A stretch of DNA of 64,000 nucleotides, from positions 12,325,904 through 12,389,903 of the forward strand of contig CM022672.1 of the NCBI GenBank assembly GCA_012295275.1, read 5' to 3'. A program made the position numbers and the translations under genes. Shown in pieces: positions 28,345 to 42,775 of this stretch. The notes under the pieces were generated by a model. The model saw only the letters and a program-made list of their open reading frames with translations. It was not told where the DNA came from and did not search any database. The DNA comes from Chrysomallon squamiferum. Taxonomy: Eukaryota; Mollusca; Gastropoda; Neomphalida; Peltospiridae. Each line of letters begins with the position of its first letter. Position 1 is the first letter of the stretch.

Positions 28345-29561
28345 ATTATTTAGAAGAATACTCCTCTTGGAATGTGTGTCATCTTTATGACATACAGTTG
28401 TACATATTATTGTAATAGTGTACTTTCTGTTAATTTTTATTTCTAAGAATGACTTCACCTTGGCTTATACTAAATGTTTGTATTAGAGTTGCTTATTCAA
28501 ATAATGTATAAATAATTACATCTTACTTTAACTTTTATTTTTTTTATTTTAATTTTTTTTTAATTTTGAAATTATGGGTAAGAAGAAGTGACAGGCCAGT
28601 ATAATCCTATTAGTTAAAAAAAAAAAATTAAAGTTAATTTAAATAAATCTATCTTTAAAATTGAAATTCTGATATATCTCTCTTTAAGAGTGAATATAAA
28701 CGTACCAATCTCTGAATAGTTTAGTTATCAATTTTGAACTAAACTCATCAGACTTAATACTTATTTTGATATGTTGATACAAATTAATTCTAAAAAAGGA
28801 GTAAAGAACATCACTGTGTGTGTACGTGTATGTATATATATATATACACACATATATACACACAAGGGTATCTATAACTAGGTCTCATTGTCTATCTATC
28901 TATCTCTCTATCTATCTATCTCTATCTATCTGTCTATCTCTCTATCTATGTCTGTACATTAAATAAGTTTTTGTTAGAATAACCTCTGTGCTTATTTGTA
29001 CAAATATGGTTAGTGGTAACAGAAAATAACATTTAAAAACAATTTAGTTTTCTCAAAGTTAACACACCTAGTGCCTTTTCTATACAGTTTGAAAACTCAG
29101 GAAATATTTTATGATGAAATAACTGTGATACTTCCATTTTATACACTGCAAATATGAAAATAAGTATTATTGTTTATATTAAATAACTAAAATATTTTTC
29201 AATTATTTTGGAAATAAATTTTACTTTCTAACAAGCAGAATCTTTGTTATTTTTGTCATATTAATATTTAATAAATTGTTAGATTGTCTAAGTAGCTTTA
29301 TCGATGTTTATCACTTTTATAATGATTTATACAAGATTAAGAAATAAAGGTGTTCAACATGACTCATTTAAGAGTAACGACATAAAGACGGGAAATTTTA
29401 CCGTTTTAACCATAAACGTCAGCTAATGAATATTTACATCATACATCCTGGAAGTGCCAATTCTTGAATGCAAAAGCAACAAGAATTGTTAAAGGTTTTA
29501 TTTAATTATTCACTCAACATATTTAGTAATATATAGTTTTATCTTTGATATGAAACTTACA

Positions 29562-29588
29562 GTTAAGGATCACATAGAGAAGGGATAC
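29562..29588. repeat. Dispersed motif GTTAAGGATCAC, copy 1
   Basis: It shares GTTAAGGATCACxTAGA with 39858 and, one base shorter, with 34949. All are in the same orientation and probably derive from one interspersed repeat family. Confidence 0.45.
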
Positions 29589-32145
29589 TCGCTTAGCTGG
29601 AACTTTTTAAGGGAACTTGCTTGAAGGTAAAATACCCTCAAAAAGCACAAAGGAGAATTGACACTGTAATCATTTGTTCCTCAGGACAGTGTTAAACTCT
29701 AGAGCTACACGTTTCCCTGTCAAAAATGTATATACGGTTGTGTGTATCTATTTTACGATTCCTTTGCCTGTGTGCGTGCATGCGTGCGTGTGTGTGAGAG
29801 AGAGAGAGAGAATTTTCATGAGACTTTTTAACTTCAAAATATCCAACATAATAATACAAAAATAAATAAAAACTAATAACAAAAAAGTTAACATATTTTA
29901 TTAATCTAAATTGTGCGCACCAATACGTAGCTATTGTGCATTTCTGTTAATATAAAACCAAATATACTACTGTGGAAATGTAGAAATATATATATTAATT
30001 ACATAACAGAGCACAGAGCATAGAGCACTATTAGAAATGTGAGAAACCTATTTGTGAACGAACTAAAATTTATATTCAGATTGTAAACATAATTCTAAAT
30101 ATTTCAGACAAAATGGATTGTCTTTTGAACAGATAAAACAAATTTGGTTTATTAAACAAAAACACAAAAAAAAAAAACAACACATTTGGTTAAATTTTCT
30201 AAGGGAATGATTGTGAAGCTGTAAAAAAATTATGTGAAACATCATTATAAAAATAGTTTTATTTATTTTCAATTTCAGCATGATTATTATAATATTGTCA
30301 CGTTTTATCTTCCTCCATTTTAGTCAGCAGGTCTGAACCTGAAATTCCAAAACTAATTGCTTAATGAAAGTGAGAAGAGATGAAATTTTGGTCCATTAAC
30401 AGTGTACTGAGATCCTGACAGATGAGAATAAAAAACATTTACAAATACAAACAAATTATTCCACTTTGTTATTATATTCCTTTATTTTTTTAATATTTAA
30501 CATTTCAGATTGTTTCAGGAATTCAGAATTACTGGCAACTTATCTGGGAATATACTTTAAAAAAAAAACTAGCATAATGTACTCATGTCTATTCTTTTTA
30601 TCATTTCTAGTGATTAAAATGTCTGGTATTCAGAACATTCTGTCATACTGCAAAACTATTAACATGATTATACTTAAAAGTGACTAACAAATGCCGATTA
30701 TTTCATTCGTTTTTAACATGAAACAGTTCTAGATCTGTATTTTCAGTACAACTTTGCTAAGTTCTCGTTAAAATTCAAATGATAAACTCTTATAAAATTT
30801 CATGTTAGAAGCGTTTATTTACATTAAAATGATAAGCTGTTATGATATTTCAAATTATAACCTTTGGCACAAAAAAAATTCAAAAATATTATGGATACCC
30901 TGTGATAACCTGACACCCGTAACCTAGGAGTATAAAACAGAACCAAATTTTATGTAACTAATTTTTCATGAAAAACTTTTTATTATTTACACAGGATCAT
31001 TTGTTTCAGTTCTGTCTGTTTTATTTACCTCTGCTGATCAAAATACAAGAAATACAGGATTAGTCTGATTTCATGAATTTAGAAATAAAAAAAAAAAAAT
31101 AAAGAGAACAAATACTTTACAAAAAATTAAGATTCCTATTAAAGAAATAGTAAAATTAATTATACAGTAAAACATGAAATAAAAAATCAGTCAGATTTCA
31201 ATAATTTCTCAAAGAAATACTTTATATTTACTTACACATTTGGAAGTAAAAAAAATTTAAAAAATTTCCCTTGCAGAAATGTTTGTTGAAAAAAAAAAAA
31301 AAAATGCCACTGTGAAACCATACAAACTAAAAGATGTATGATAATGTAAAAACTAAACTGAATTTAAAAAAAAAATAAAGATGTAAAATGTCTTCCAAAA
31401 TATTACAAATATAATATCAATTTTACAAATGTGAATTCATTTAACACACATTTTTTTTAATTCTCTGAAAACATGTTAGTAATTTATTTTCTTCACATAT
31501 GGACGGTATGTAGTGTTAAATTTTACAAATTCATTTTTGCATATAAAAATAAACTGAATATTTTCATCACTTTAAACAACAGAACATGAAGTATAATGAA
31601 ACTATGCATCTGTAATAAAATATGCTGCACTGTAAAATTACCAAAATTATATTTATGTACATTTCGTTGATGGCAAAACTTTATTTCCATTGCATATGAA
31701 ATATCATTTGGTAAATTTAGTATGTTTAAAAGTAACAAAATAACTGGCAGTATCACAGCTGATGGAATTCTGAACTTTTAACCATTTCAAGGATTTGCTG
31801 CTTACAAAAAACCCAACAAAAAAACGCAATTTATATTTTGCTTTTGTGAATTGTTAATGTTAATAACTGATTATAATAAAGTAAGAACACAATGTTTATA
31901 CATTTAACAAACAACATCCTTTAACTGCCTTAGTTAATGTTTCATCAAAACAACTCAACAATTTCAAATCCCCAAAACCAACAACAAACAATTTCATAAC
32001 CCAAAGCCAGATATTAACTAATTTAAAGAAAAACAACTGATTTACATACAAAAAAAAAAAAAATCTCAGATTTCTACTCTCTGGTTAAATAGTTTTTCAA
32101 TAAAAGTCTGATATAACACTTTATATACGTCAGTTATCTGTGTAG

Positions 32146-33162
32146 TTAAAGTCCCTTGTTGTAATATACCACGTCTTCAGATGTTGACTCTTGAATTTCC
32201 TTCTCTAGTTTCTTTGTTTCAATCTGCATAAGAAAAACAAAATAATTTGCTGAATATAAATTACAGTCTACACATTTTGAAACTGTGGCGGTTTACCTGA
32301 ATTTTTTATAATTATTTAAATTTTAAATTTCTTTTTTCATTGACTGTTTTAAGGATTATGCTATTATTATTTTTAAAAAAACCTACACAAAAAAAAAAAA
32401 ACAAACAAACAAACAAAACCCCACCCCCAGGAAACAAACAAACAAACAAAAATACCTCAGAGATCTGTGGAAACAGCGCTATGGCAACAGGCAAGGCAAG
32501 GCCAAAAGACAGAGTGACCGTTATTGCATTAAGTGGCAAATGAAACTTTGGATTCTTCTTCAGAAAACGAGTCCTGAAAAAAAAAAAAAAAAAAAAACAT
32601 GTCAGCCTCCATTAGTTAAATCATCAGTACAGAACACGTAGATATTTCATAAAAAAAAAAAACCGACACTAAAATGTATGAGCTACTGTCACTATTGTGT
32701 AAAAGTGTACAAAACTAGCCAGTGTAATGTAGATGATATATTCAGTAATAAACCTTTCCAACTTGTGACTGGTCTAGATCTCTTAAAAACTTTCTGATAA
32801 CTATTTCTGAATTTTCAAACACAAAAAAAAAAATTTTACTTTGGAAAACCAACACATTAAGTTAGAAAAATATATGTTTAAAATAAAAAAGGATGTAAAG
32901 TAATTTTCTCTAACACAGTTCATTTAAGTAAATTTTGCCAATACAGTTTCTATATTGGCTGCATCATAAATATAATTTCTACAATGCTAACAATTTTTGC
33001 AAGCAATATTATATTTTAGATGTATTTCTCTTGTCTGCTTTTACAAATGTGACTCTAAGATAAATAGTTTGACATATTGATCAAACAAATGTATGTGAAT
33101 GTTAAATAGAGTGAAACAGAGAAACAGACCAACACAGAAATAAGGAGAGAAAGACAGACAAA

Positions 33163-33249
<87 letters not shown>

Positions 33250-33591
33250 TTTAAATGTCACTTACTTTTCAAGCATTGTCATGATCACTGGAGGGATGAG
33301 GAGGATGGGGGCTGGCAGGAACATTCGAGTGACTGCTGTGTCTTTTAGAGCCTACAAACAGAACAACTGAATTTAAAAAACAAATAAAAACTACAAGAAT
33401 AACAAAAACAACAAGAAACAAGAAGTGAAATAGTAATTGAAATAAAATGAAACAAAATTGAAATAACTTCTTTCAAATTTAATTATACATTCTTTAGATT
33501 TCTAGGAAATAACATTTCAGTAACAAATGTAAATCCACTGGTCTACAAATTTTCAAGATGGTGGCATCCAAAGAGTGACTTCATTTGTTTT

Positions 33592-33634
<43 letters not shown>

Positions 33635-35947
33635 TGCATGCATGCATATGTGTGTCAGGGCCAAGTAAAACTGAAATAAAAATGATCAGTTGGACATGAA
33701 ACAACCTTTACAGTAAGCCTGATTCTGCACACAGCTTACAAACATTTTAACTAACATTTACATAACAATAAATTTAATACACATTTTTTGTTATTATAAA
33801 GCTTACCTTCAAATTTGTGCAATAATTAGAAATTTAAAAAAAATTAAAATGTCATTATTTAAAATGAATTATGCTGTAATAATTAGAAAAATTACTTTAT
33901 CAAGTATATATCATAGTGTAATTATTAAATAAACAAATAAAAATAATGAAGAATTTTTAGATCAACAGATAAGCTGAGTTTTGGAAATGTTGTTATCTTT
34001 CTCAGAAAGAATGTTTCCATTACTGACAATAACAGATTCTTTTATGTTAATTTTTTTTTTTTTTTTTTTTAAACAATATTTTACAAATCCCATTTTCTGA
34101 CAATGAAAGTCCAATGTTTTTTTTGAAAATAAACAAAATGTTAAACTGTATTTAATTGTTATTTAACATTTATTTTTATAAATAATGGTGTATCTTAGAT
34201 GACAGATCTCACAGACAAAATTAATATTACACTTTGGAAAAGCCAAAAGACATGTAATATCTAATCTAACAAACAAGCAGAGAAAAACTGATCCACAACA
34301 ATCAAATCCATTTCACAACTTCATAACTTTTTAACTAGTAAAAATCAAAACAAATCAATAACATGCACCACAAAAAAAAAGAAAAAAAAAAGAAAAAGAC
34401 ACAAAAACCCAGATACTCTCCCAAAAATAACTATATGCGAAGCATCTACACATTTATAGCATCAAATTAAAATAACAAGTTATTTCTAACAATATCCCAA
34501 GCTGACGGTCATAACAAGTCATGCATGGACTCACTTCTCTAACAAAGTCAAAGTGACTCGAAAGTTCTACAAGTATAAAACTGGCACTGGAAGAACAGCC
34601 TGGCTTATTGCAGTCTCAAACATGGTCTGAAAGTCAATGCCAAGTTGCCATAGTAACAAGCATATTCACAAAATTTATTAATTGTAAAAAAAAAAAATAT
34701 ATATTCGTAATAAATAAATAAGTTGGATAAGGTTGGTTAAAAAAAAATAACAATAATAATAATCAAAAAACAATTATTCAAGGTATTCAATTTTTAAGAT
34801 CAAAAGAACATGTTGATAATGTTAGTTGAAATCAAAAGAACATGATGATAATGGTAGTTGAAATCAAAAGATGAAGTACAATACAGTTTATTTAAAAAAC
34901 GAAATGATTACATTTTTACTCTGTAACTACATGTCATCATGGATTGTAGTTAAGGATCATAGAGAAAACAAGAGTTGAAGTCCATTACAAAAAGGCTATT
35001 CCATTTTAATTAGCAGAAAGTTATCTTTTACAAGCACCTTCCTGTAGGCTGGAATCAATTATGGCTTCAATTACAAGCCAAGGGAGACACTGGCTGTAGC
35101 TGAACCTGTAACCAATCATGTCTAAAAGCCAGTAATTTAACTCAGTATCTAGCAAATTCCAAATTAGAAATAATATTTATATCTCACAGCTATGCCAGAA
35201 TTTGATCTTAATGGTTGTCAATGATAACAGAAAATCCTGAAGGACAAGTCAAACTCCTATTCCAGGTCATCTGTCTAGTTACAGGAAAAATATTTTAAAA
35301 TGTTTAATACTAGTTTTACATGACTGTTGCTAAATGACTGTATTTTAGTTTTTTTCAGAAAGTGATTCTTGCCCAAAGAGAACGTCAAAATTTGCCTGCA
35401 GCAAACAGGATAAACAATGAAAAACATAACAGTTATAGAAACAAGGGCAAAGTAAACTATGAAAAAAACAAACAGAAAATTTCAGAATATTTGTTAAGAA
35501 ATAAAATCCAAGAATTCCATGCTTTTTTTTTTTTTCCTTTTTAAAAACAACTGGTTAGTTTTATCAAAACCAAAAACATGGCCAACAGTATAAGCTTAAT
35601 TCAATTTTCCATAGGTTATGAAGCCAGAGGGGAAAAAAGAATATGCTAGTTTTAAGAATCAAAACAGTTCATCTTTATTTTTAATCCAATTAAAAAAATA
35701 AAAAAATCTTTAAAAGTTTGAAACAAAATATAACCAGCCCAACTAATTTTACCTGCTTAGCAGCAACTTTAGATGTCCCAACAACTTTATTACTTCTGTC
35801 AAAAACTTCTATCCCTTCAGAAAGTTCAAAATTTCTCATCAACAAAACATTGCATGTGCTGGCAGTGGCTGTAGGTCAAATAAAAAAAAAAAAAAAATTA
35901 GAAATCTTCTTAAACTAAGTACTCAAAGATCTATTAGTTCTTAATAG

Positions 35948-36005
<58 letters not shown>

Positions 36006-37316
36006 TGTCTGTCTAAAATTATTATTTTTTTTTTAGTTTTTTATTATGGAGAAGGATGTTTATTTTATATATATAAAAAAAAAAATTATGAATTACAGAA
36101 ATAAAAATACTTTACAAAATGTTTATACTTTCTTATACTAATCTTCAAGTTATAATTTCATGTAATTTCATTCATTTAAAAATGTAATATTTTATTCAAG
36201 GTAGATGATGGTAACATTAAAAACAAAAAATATCATGATAAGGAATAATATATATTATTACAATTATAAAGAAACATAAAAAAAATGTTGTTCTTAAATA
36301 TATTTTTTCATTAAGACTGAGAAACAGCATTGAAATATCAAATTTTCACAGTGGAGAGATACTGGTTTTTGACATCTCAACAGATATAATGACTTACCAA
36401 CGTGTGAACTAACATCTGTATAGACCTACTGACACCTGTACAGATTTATGAACAGTTGTACAGACTTACTATTAACAGCAGTACAAACTTACCGACAGCA
36501 GGAAAAGGCACAAATTTCTGAATGAGCATTTTTGTCGCTGGACTGAACTTATTGGCTCTCTTCACCAAAATACTGAGACCAACCTACAAGTGAAATACAA
36601 TAATATCTTTAATAGTTTAATTCACTAGTTACTACTTTAACAACAACAACAACAACAACAACAACAATAATAAAACTAAAACTAAAACTAAAACTAAAAC
36701 TAATAATAATAATAACAACAATAACAATAATAATAAAATTAAAATAATAATATTAACAACAATGCTAAACAAATAATAACAATAACCATAATAATAAAAC
36801 ATAATGCTACAATACACCTGTTTTAATACTGATATTCTGGAAGATAACCAACATAAACATCATAAACACAATTACTGTTTTTGCTTTCTTTTTAGACGAC
36901 TGCTTTTTATTAGCATTTTACTACTGTTATGTAAGTAAATATATAAAAATGAAAAAAAAAAGAATCGATATTTGAAAACATCTGAAACTGAGTACTAAAC
37001 GTAAGAAAGGACATAACTATCACAGTAAGCTAACTCACAGCTATAGTTACAGCACTGGTGACAGCTCCAAAGTAGCCAAGTAAAAACCTGCTGACTGGTG
37101 TTTCCTATAAAAACAAGACAAACATCAGTCTAATTTTTACTATATTTCATACAGTGAATATTTTTTACTTTAGCCAAAATTCATACATTTGACTGTTCTT
37201 TGTAGGCAGAAACATGAATGACTTATTTCAAAGGCTTAAAGATAAGAAATTATATAATATAATGTTTCTGTGTATGTGCGTGCATGTGTCTTGTGTATGT
37301 ACCTGTTTGTATACAC

Positions 37317-37375
<59 letters not shown>

Positions 37376-37711
37376 GGTACATACACAAGACACATATATA
37401 TACATGTGCATTTATTCATGTTTATGTCTATGCATATGTGTATGTGTATATGTATGTCTATGTATGTATCTTTGTATTATATATGTGTGTGTGTATGTAT
37501 AAATGTAGGTGCATCTATGTATATATGTGTGTGTGTGTGTATATATATACATATATATACGAATGAAAAAGATGTGTATATACATATACATGTTTACTGT
37601 ATGTATGTATGTATATAAAAGCTATGAATGTATGTATGTAGATATATATGTATGTATGTAGATATATATGTATATATGTGTATAAAAGATATGTATGTAT
37701 GTATATAAAAG

Positions 37712-37751
<40 letters not shown>

Positions 37752-40700
37752 ATATGTAAGAGAAAGATTCTCACTCACTTTTGTAGCATTTCTGTTTGCG
37801 TAGTTGACACAAGCGTTGTGACTCTGATTCAACCACTGCCAGAAAACTGTCTGACGTATTGTTGGATTTGGCAACAACAGACCCACAACCTAAATTAATA
37901 AAATCAACAAATAAAAATTCAAGTTTTGATATTACAATACCCAGGAGAATATAACAAAGATGATTATAGAAAATTCCATTTTTATTTCAAAATTAAAATG
38001 ATACAGAAACATAAGTAATTCCCCAGCATACAGAAATATAGATGACTATGTGAAATTTAAAGAGTTGAAATTTTTATTTTTTTATTTTGTTAACAAACAG
38101 TATTACTTGTATATTCAGGAAGATTTAGGATAATTTGTGTATGTTACAAGTTTTACTGAATGTGTAAATCTATAGACTATTAATTTTCTGTTGCCAAGGT
38201 TTTTGAGATAACAGACATACAGATGAACAAGGCTTTCGTGTAATAGAATGTTAGAAAACATTTCCGAATAAATCAGAATTAGATACTGATTAATATTTAA
38301 AATAGTAAAAGAAAATTACTTACAATAGGAGATCCGAAAGGAACAAAACCTGAAAAATAAAACTTTCTCTGTGTAACCAGATAAGTGTGTTAAAACAAGT
38401 CAATTACAAAATAACATTCTGATTATTTTGTTATCTGATAAACTGGGTAAATATTTTTAAAAACATTTAAAGCTTATCACCCAAATGACAGTTGATATAA
38501 CTGAAATATGTTAGATGATGTAATGATATAGAAAAAAAAAATACTGATATAACAGAGATGATACAAATGGAAAATACATTAGTTGTTATAAGTATTACTG
38601 TTAATAATAATTATTAAATCATGACAACAACAACCCGAATGTTAACATTATTATCAAAATTAGCTTTCATTATTATTTATGATATTTACCTGACATTCTG
38701 AAAGGCATAAAAATCTTTTCTCCAGTGTCTGGATGGATTATTGCCTATAAAATAAAAAACAAATAAATTTTGTTAGATTTTATTACTGTATTCTAGAATA
38801 AATTGTTTTGAATAATCTGAGAATAGTTTACAGGGACAAATTACAAATTAAACCAAAAAATGTAAAAACTTAGAACTTCTTAATTTGTGAAATAATTCCT
38901 TAATCAAATATTAATATTAAACACTATAATAATGAAAATTAAATAGAGTTTAAGAAACAGTAAGAGAGAACATACGAGAGCGACATCCACACAGAATACA
39001 CAGACAGAGAGAGAGTGCGAGTTTGAAAGAGCTTGAGATCGAGAGAAAATCAAATAAAAAAGGTAGAAAGAAAGAGATATTTTCATAACTACACAATATG
39101 TATATTTACAATAGGTTTTAAAAACTATTATAAATATGCAAAATGTTAACTGTTTCAAAAGTTAGTTACTTTCATCACACTAATAAAGATAATATCTTCT
39201 TTAATTTCAACAGAACTTTGGTAAAAAAAAAACCTGTTTTATTTTCAGTGCCTCCCACAGCTGTGCGTCAGTGACACCAGGGGGCAGTGTTCCTGCTTTG
39301 TAATCATCTAGAAGTTTTATTGCAGACTCTAACTCTTTCTGGAATTAGTTATTAACATCAAACATTAATTTTCATTAATCGTTCTAAATTATTTTTAAAT
39401 CTAATTCATAAATTTCAAATAGCATGAATTAAGTAATATCAGTTAATTTTCAAGTACAATTATTACAGAGAAGCTATATAAAAAATAAATAAATAAATAA
39501 GGCCTTAAAAACATATGTATATAGGTGAATAGGATTTTTCAAATTAATGGTTATTACATTATTTTCAATTATATAGCATGTTTCATCTTTAAAACTGACA
39601 TAATGAGCAAGAAAAAAACCATCAAAAAAACAAAACAAAACAAATGCTGTTGCCATGGATTATTCTTACATGTTAGTAGCAAGATATTTGTTTTACCTTT
39701 ACCCCCTCAAAGACAGAAAAAAAATTAACCAATTCATTTTATAAACCAGTGATAGACCAAGAAATATTCAATAACAGCACTATGGAAGGAAGGAAATGTT
39801 TCATTTAATGATTCACTTAAGACATTTCAGTTACTGTTATAATGTATTGGACATGCAGTTAAGGATCACGTAGATAAAACAGGAAAAATCCACTGCAGTC
39901 ATTTTGTGGGCAGATCTAGCACTTCTTAAAATTAACAGGGAGAGTAACATTATCATAGTATTTAAACATTTCATTCTATCTAAAAAAAAAAATATAAAAA
40001 AACTACACACATACAAGGACACACACACACACACACAAAAGCCACAAATAGAAAGGTACGTGCTATCTGTCTAAATTGAATTGAACTTTATTGACACTCA
40101 GGCCACAGTTTACAGCACATGAGGATACATTCACACAAAATTTAATATCATTGTAACAATTATTACAAGTATGACAAGATGATGGATTTACAATGATGTG
40201 TACAAAATAATAAAAAATATATACAATGTATCTATATATCAGCCAGACATATCCAATCACACCTAACTCTGCCCTGGCTTTATATCTAGTTACATAAATT
40301 GTTCTACGAAGTTGTTGTACATATCAAACATGTTTACTGTCAGGTGAAACATGTTTTATAGCTGCTTGCTATTACAAGCTTGTTAAAACATTCCAGTCAC
40401 TAAGTGGGTCAGCTTTACAAAAGTGACTCAGCAGATACAATGTATGGGAACGTACACTTGACTTAACAGCTTGTTTTAAATGGTTTTTACATCTTGTCAG
40501 TTTAACATGCAGTGTAACAGAGGATATTTACCAAATATACTTGTCATATAGATGTATATTTAACATCAGCAAGCTGTGACCTAGTCACCTCAGTTCTAAT
40601 ATTAAATAAACAACATTCCTAAATGTTTCAGTAGGTTAATGGTCATTTCGTATCTGATTTCACAATAAAACTGAACAGGTTTGTTTATACAGAATGATGC

Positions 40701-42744
40701 AGCAAAATATATTAAATGTTTTAAAAAAAAGATAATCATTTAAAAAATAAATATATATATATATAATAAAAAACAAATAAAATAATTAAATAATAGAATG
40801 CTGTGAAAGTATTTAAGAAGCAGATAATAATTTATATAAGTATTATAAGATTTAAACTTTATATCTCTTTCTTCTTGTGAAAACAGTAATCCATATTTTA
40901 GTTAATATCTTTTTGTTCAGATTGTATTTTTATAATTCCAAATATATTATTCAATCAGTTCTAATAATTCATGGCTTTTCTGGAGGGTTTGTTTTAGTAT
41001 TAATTCATCTTGTGCATTTTCAGCTAACATATTTTAATGTATAACAAAAATCTTAAAAGCAATTACAACCTAAGCAAAAATTGAAATATTTTGAACATTT
41101 TAATTATCTACAAATAAAAATATGAACTGAGGACTGCTTACCTGTGACGTGAACAGAGTTCGTGGATCAATGACATTGAAAAAATGTTTGAGACGTCCAA
41201 GAAAAGTACTCTGAAAAAAAAAATAATAATAAATAAATAAAAAATCATATTGAAATATCTTAAAACTGAAATGTTCATGCATGACTGCCATGGGCCAACA
41301 GTCTAGAATCGACAATGTTAGAATGTTAGAAGATTAGTTAGAAGGAGGTCTTTAGTGATCTGAAACGATCTCAGTTAATCTGAGGTTATAAGCTGTTATA
41401 TAAAGATGAGATCCAAGAACCTGTTGGTTAAGAAGGTGATGTTTAACTGTAGCTATAATGAAGCTGTTAAAATGATTAAATATTTGTATTTATTAAATTT
41501 GTATTATTAATTTTTTTTTATAACTATATTGCTAAAAAGATTAAAAAAATAAAAAAAATAAAAAAAAGGTCGGAAGTAAGTTGAAATTATGAAATTATAT
41601 ATTATTATTATCTGTATATAAGCATATGCAGGCACACATTTTATATTACACAGACATACAGAACACATCAGACACACATACACACATACAGTATTTTTAC
41701 TGAACTCACACACACAACACACATAGAACACATAACATATATACACATAAAATACATACAATACATATACAGAACATATACACATAACATAGACTTATAT
41801 ACAATACACATAGAACACAAACACAACACACATACAATACTTACACAGAACACTCATATACATACACAAAAACCTTACATTCAGACACATAGTTATACAC
41901 ACAGAACACATGTACATATATACACACACATACAGAACACAGAACACAAAGAAAATACATATACACAACACACATAAACATACACAGAGAAGACACAGAA
42001 CACACACAAATAAACATACATAAAAAACATATAAACACACATAACACACATGCACACACCACACACTACATATAATTCATACACTTGGTAATTTACAATT
42101 ATAACCTTTCTTATGCATTTTAACCACCACTGAAAGTAAGTCATATTCTTTTATTATTATTATTATTCCTGTGAGGGCCAAGGATAATTGCAAATATTCT
42201 CAAACTTCAAATATAATAATTTTTTTGTCATGGTTGAATATGCAATGCTTTTCTGATTTTATTTATTTAATTTTTTTTTTTTTAAATGAGAAAACTTGTT
42301 TTTCCCAACCAAAAGGAAAAACTATTCAGTAAAGGTAAATCAAATTTGCTTTTATTAGTGGTCCAAATATTCACATCTATGTTTTCTTCACTTATTAGTT
42401 GCAGAAATATATTAATTAAAATATTTATAAATTCAAGTGATATAATGCCTAAAGAATAATAATCGAATTCATGTTACATTAAACAAACAAAAAAATAGAA
42501 GAAAAAAAAACAGAAAAAAAAAAAGAATTAAAAAGTCACAGCAGTCCAAAAATATCAACAAGAACTAAATAACGATATACAGTAAAGTATTCATTAATTA
42601 TTTATTAATGTATTTATTACATTGCTTATTTCAAGCTGTGACATGTTATCAACTACTAATGAACGTCCCTGAAAAAAATAATAAAAATCGTTTACTGATT
42701 ATTAAGTAACGCATTAATCTTAATTCAATTTAGTACTGATTTTC

Positions 42745-42775
<31 letters not shown>

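Larger units (their letters stand above)
27802..32145. other. Intergenic DNA between convergent SFI1 and SFXN5
   Basis: The two genes converge here, so both 3' UTRs fall in this interval. Otherwise it is AT-rich, with (TA)n/(CA)n near 28830-28862, an imperfect (CTAT)n tract at about 28891-28950 and a short (GA)n at 29797. I see no supported exon. Confidence 0.6.

Noticed and set aside
37214-37886. Long Tyr/His/Val/Cys-rich frames on both strands
   Set aside because: They are translations of GT/AT/CA microsatellites inside an SFXN5 intron.
41507-42144. Overlapping Cys/Val/Tyr-rich minus-strand frames resembling a membrane or cysteine-rich protein
   Set aside because: They arise from a degenerate CA-rich minisatellite and lack splice or start context.
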